From contig UQDA01000025.1 in NCBI GenBank assembly GCA_900539715.1, positions 1 to 32,847 on the forward strand: a stretch of 32,847 nucleotides of DNA, read 5' to 3'. This document shows positions 31,085 to 32,847 of the stretch, in pieces (the first letter of the stretch is position 1; each line of letters opens with the position of its first letter). Source of the DNA: an uncultured Lachnospiraceae bacterium. GTDB lineage: Bacteria > Bacillota > Clostridia > Lachnospirales > Lachnospiraceae. Below the pieces are notes generated by a model that searched no databases, was not told the origin of the DNA, and saw only the letters and a list, made by a program, of their open reading frames with translations. Made by a program: the position numbers and the translations under genes.

Positions 31085-32671
31085 ATGAAACTTTTAAAAT
31101 TTAATTCCGTCCGGTTTGCGCTCTTTGTGACGATAGCTCTTGCTTTTGTGGAAACGGCGCAGATGAACAGCATGTCTTATCTGGTTGCAGACAGCGTGCC
31201 GGAGCTTGTCAGGAACGCAGCGCTGGTTATTTCGCTGTATCTTATAAAGGCTGCGCTCGTGTACGTTCGGGAACGGCAGAAGTCGGTCGCGCAGTATTAC
31301 GTCCGAAGGCAGTACAACAGCAGGATAGACCGGTATTATGAAGAGCTCGAGCCGTCCGGCTTCGGAGAAAAGGCGGTGGGCGAGCGGGCGGCGCTGTATG
31401 TCAACGATGTGTCAAGGGTGCTTAATCTGACGCTGGGCCGGTTGTTTTCCATGGCGGCAAACGGGACGCTGATCATGTTCATCCTGATTTTTTTGTGCAG
31501 AATCCACTGGAGTATGCTGCTTGCGGCAGTTTTAATGGGGGCAGCGCTGATACTGACCGAAAAGCTTTTTGACAAAAAGCTGCAGGAATATATCCTGCGC
31601 TCCCAGAAGGAAAGCGAGCAGTTTTTAAAACGAATCACGGAAGTGCTGACGGGCTATATGACATTTGTGGAAAACAGCGCGTTCCACAAGTTCCGAAGGC
31701 GGTCGGAAAGAATAAGCGAAACGTATGCCCGTGCGGAGGCAGATATCAATACGTTTGCCGGAATTTTATCGGCGGCTTTGATGCTTGTGAGCAATCTGTT
31801 TACGGTCGCAGCGCTGGCGCTTCTGTCGTGGCTCGTAATCCGCGGCGAGGCGGCGGCAGGAACACTTCTGGCGGTCATGTCCCTGCTTCCCGCGCTGGGG
31901 GACGCGCTGGAGCTGCTTTTTTCGGACAGAGGCTTTTACAGCTCGGGAAAGACGCTGTACCGCGAGAAATTTTTGCCGATGGGGATGGAAGGGATATATG
32001 AAAAAATTTTTACAGCGCCGTTTTTAAGGCTGCGCTGTGAGACCGGCTGCTATGAACGGAAAAATGTCCCTGAAAACATCCGGCAGCTGGAAACGAAAAA
32101 TTTAAAGATAAGGTATAAGGATAAACTCATACCGTTCCCGGACATCGTGCTGGAGCAAGGGGGAAAATATGCGCTGACCGGAAACAGCGGCTGCGGGAAA
32201 AGCTCTCTGTTAAAGGTGCTGGCCGGGGAATGGAACGATTACGACGGCGATGTGCTGGCAGACGGAAAGGTTCTGGATAAAAATCATAACCTGTTTTCGG
32301 ACATCGCCTATGTGAATCAGGATACGTTCCTGTTTGAAGGTACGCTGGAGGAGAATATCCGGCTGGACAACGGGGCGGCTGATGTAGAAAAGCTTCTGGA
32401 AACGGTGGGACTGCATGCGGATGCAAGTCAGGAGCTTTTGGAGAACGGCAAAAACCTTTCCGGCGGGCAGAGACAGCGTGTCGCTATCGCACGGGCGCTG
32501 GCGCGGGAAAAGAAAATCCTGTTCATGGACGAGGCGACCGCCAATCTGGATGCTCGGTCGAGCCAGAAAATCGAGAACATGGTTTTGGACAGCGATAAAA
32601 CAGTCGTGCTGATAACGCACAAGCTGACGGATGAAACGCGGGGAAGGCTGGACAGGGTCATTGAATTGTGA
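31085..32671 (+). CDS. ABC exporter (half-transporter) of the radical SAM cassette
   Basis: The 528-residue protein has an N-terminal membrane domain with about five to six helices (FALFVTIALAFVE; LIMFILIFLCRIHWSMLLAA; LSAALMLVSNLFTVAALALL) and a C-terminal ATPase: Walker A GNSGCGKSS (about 366), LSGGQRQRVAIARAL (about 458), Walker B ILFMDEATANLD and the switch His in VVLITHKLTD. It has no N-terminal C39 peptidase, so leader removal would need another protease. It follows the radical SAM gene by 17 nt with AAAGGAAAG upstream and likely exports the matured peptide. Its GC content matches the host-like genes rather than the radical SAM gene. Confidence 0.92.
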   Translation: MKLLKFNSVRFALFVTIALAFVETAQMNSMSYLVADSVPELVRNAALVISLYLIKAALVYVRERQKSVAQYYVRRQYNSRIDRYYEELEPSGFGEKAVGERAALYVNDVSRVLNLTLGRLFSMAANGTLIMFILIFLCRIHWSMLLAAVLMGAALILTEKLFDKKLQEYILRSQKESEQFLKRITEVLTGYMTFVENSAFHKFRRRSERISETYARAEADINTFAGILSAALMLVSNLFTVAALALLSWLVIRGEAAAGTLLAVMSLLPALGDALELLFSDRGFYSSGKTLYREKFLPMGMEGIYEKIFTAPFLRLRCETGCYERKNVPENIRQLETKNLKIRYKDKLIPFPDIVLEQGGKYALTGNSGCGKSSLLKVLAGEWNDYDGDVLADGKVLDKNHNLFSDIAYVNQDTFLFEGTLEENIRLDNGAADVEKLLETVGLHADASQELLENGKNLSGGQRQRVAIARALAREKKILFMDEATANLDARSSQKIENMVLDSDKTVVLITHKLTDETRGRLDRVIEL

Positions 32672-32847
32672 AAGAGAAAGCAGCAGCTGCTCACAGGATA
32701 TCTGTTTTTTGATGTCAATGAATGAAAAATTCCTGTTACATTCTGGCAGAAAAATTTCTTGCCTATATCCCCGCAAGGTGCTAAACTGAGAGTAAGCATA
32801 AATTTCACAGGAATCCGGGCATTCATGCCATCTCTTATCTGCGGCGG
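32672..32847 (+). other. Tail of window after the exporter; weak terminator only
   Basis: ACAG and CTGT (32693-32705) can form a 4-bp hairpin followed by TTTTTT, a weak candidate terminator for the RiPP cassette. The rest to the window end contains no gene, tRNA or recognisable regulatory element that I can support; a minus-strand frame here is discussed as rejected. Confidence 0.3.

Noticed and set aside
32428..32826. 132-aa minus-strand frame at the right end
   Set aside because: Mostly antisense to the exporter ATPase domain; no family resemblance or ribosome binding site.

Overview
The window looks like a chromosomal segment from an endospore-forming Lachnospiraceae-type Clostridium relative. 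Evidence: germination protease (gpr), spoIIP and an alpha/beta SASP gene in one stretch; the Firmicutes order tig-clpP-clpX-lon-ysxC; strong AGGAGG-type ribosome binding sites; frequent TTG/GTG starts; and moderate GC with one clearly AT-rich island near the right end. No tRNA, rRNA, CRISPR array, transposase or phage gene was seen.

Layout. 1-513: truncated C-terminus of a sodium:amino-acid (AGCS) symporter. 556-2766: yitT family membrane protein (minus) with a terminator-like hairpin in its leader, trxA (plus), and a Crp/Fnr regulator (minus). 2956-5856: a divergent CbiG-like protein, a TIM-barrel sugar isomerase-like protein, a uridine phosphorylase and a possible 51-aa protein. 5994-6257: rpsT (minus). 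6463-10235: gpr, spoIIP and a MATE exporter. 10305-11393: an unusual phosphoribosyltransferase-like protein. 11457-11663: SASP (minus), behind a long structured leader. 11875-14559 (minus): TM1266-type small protein plus lipoprotein, permease and ATPase of an ABC importer, again with a leader hairpin. 14824-21227: proteostasis cluster tig-clpP-clpX-lonA-ysxC. 21242-23687: YtvI/AI-2E-type membrane protein, truA and a VanZ-like protein. 23748-27285: a two-gene heterodimeric ABC exporter.

27380-32671 is the most interesting part. Two overlapping XRE-HTH/helical-repeat regulators of RRNPP (Rgg/PlcR) style are followed by a convergent 75-aa exported-peptide gene. A divergent control region comes next, with a perfect 24-bp inverted repeat whose two arms carry the same -35-like hexamer 17 nt from a -10 on each side. 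Then come a 26-aa cysteine-free peptide, a radical SAM/SPASM peptide maturase and an ABC exporter. I read this as a candidate quorum-sensing-controlled radical-SAM RiPP system, analogous in architecture to streptococcal Rgg/SHP-controlled RaS-RiPP loci but with a different precursor. The products, and which peptide is signal or product, are inference.

Two further points deserve attention. ClpP has the catalytic triad but replaces its near-invariant glycine-rich oxyanion loop. The CbiG-like gene is an orphan with eroded family motifs.
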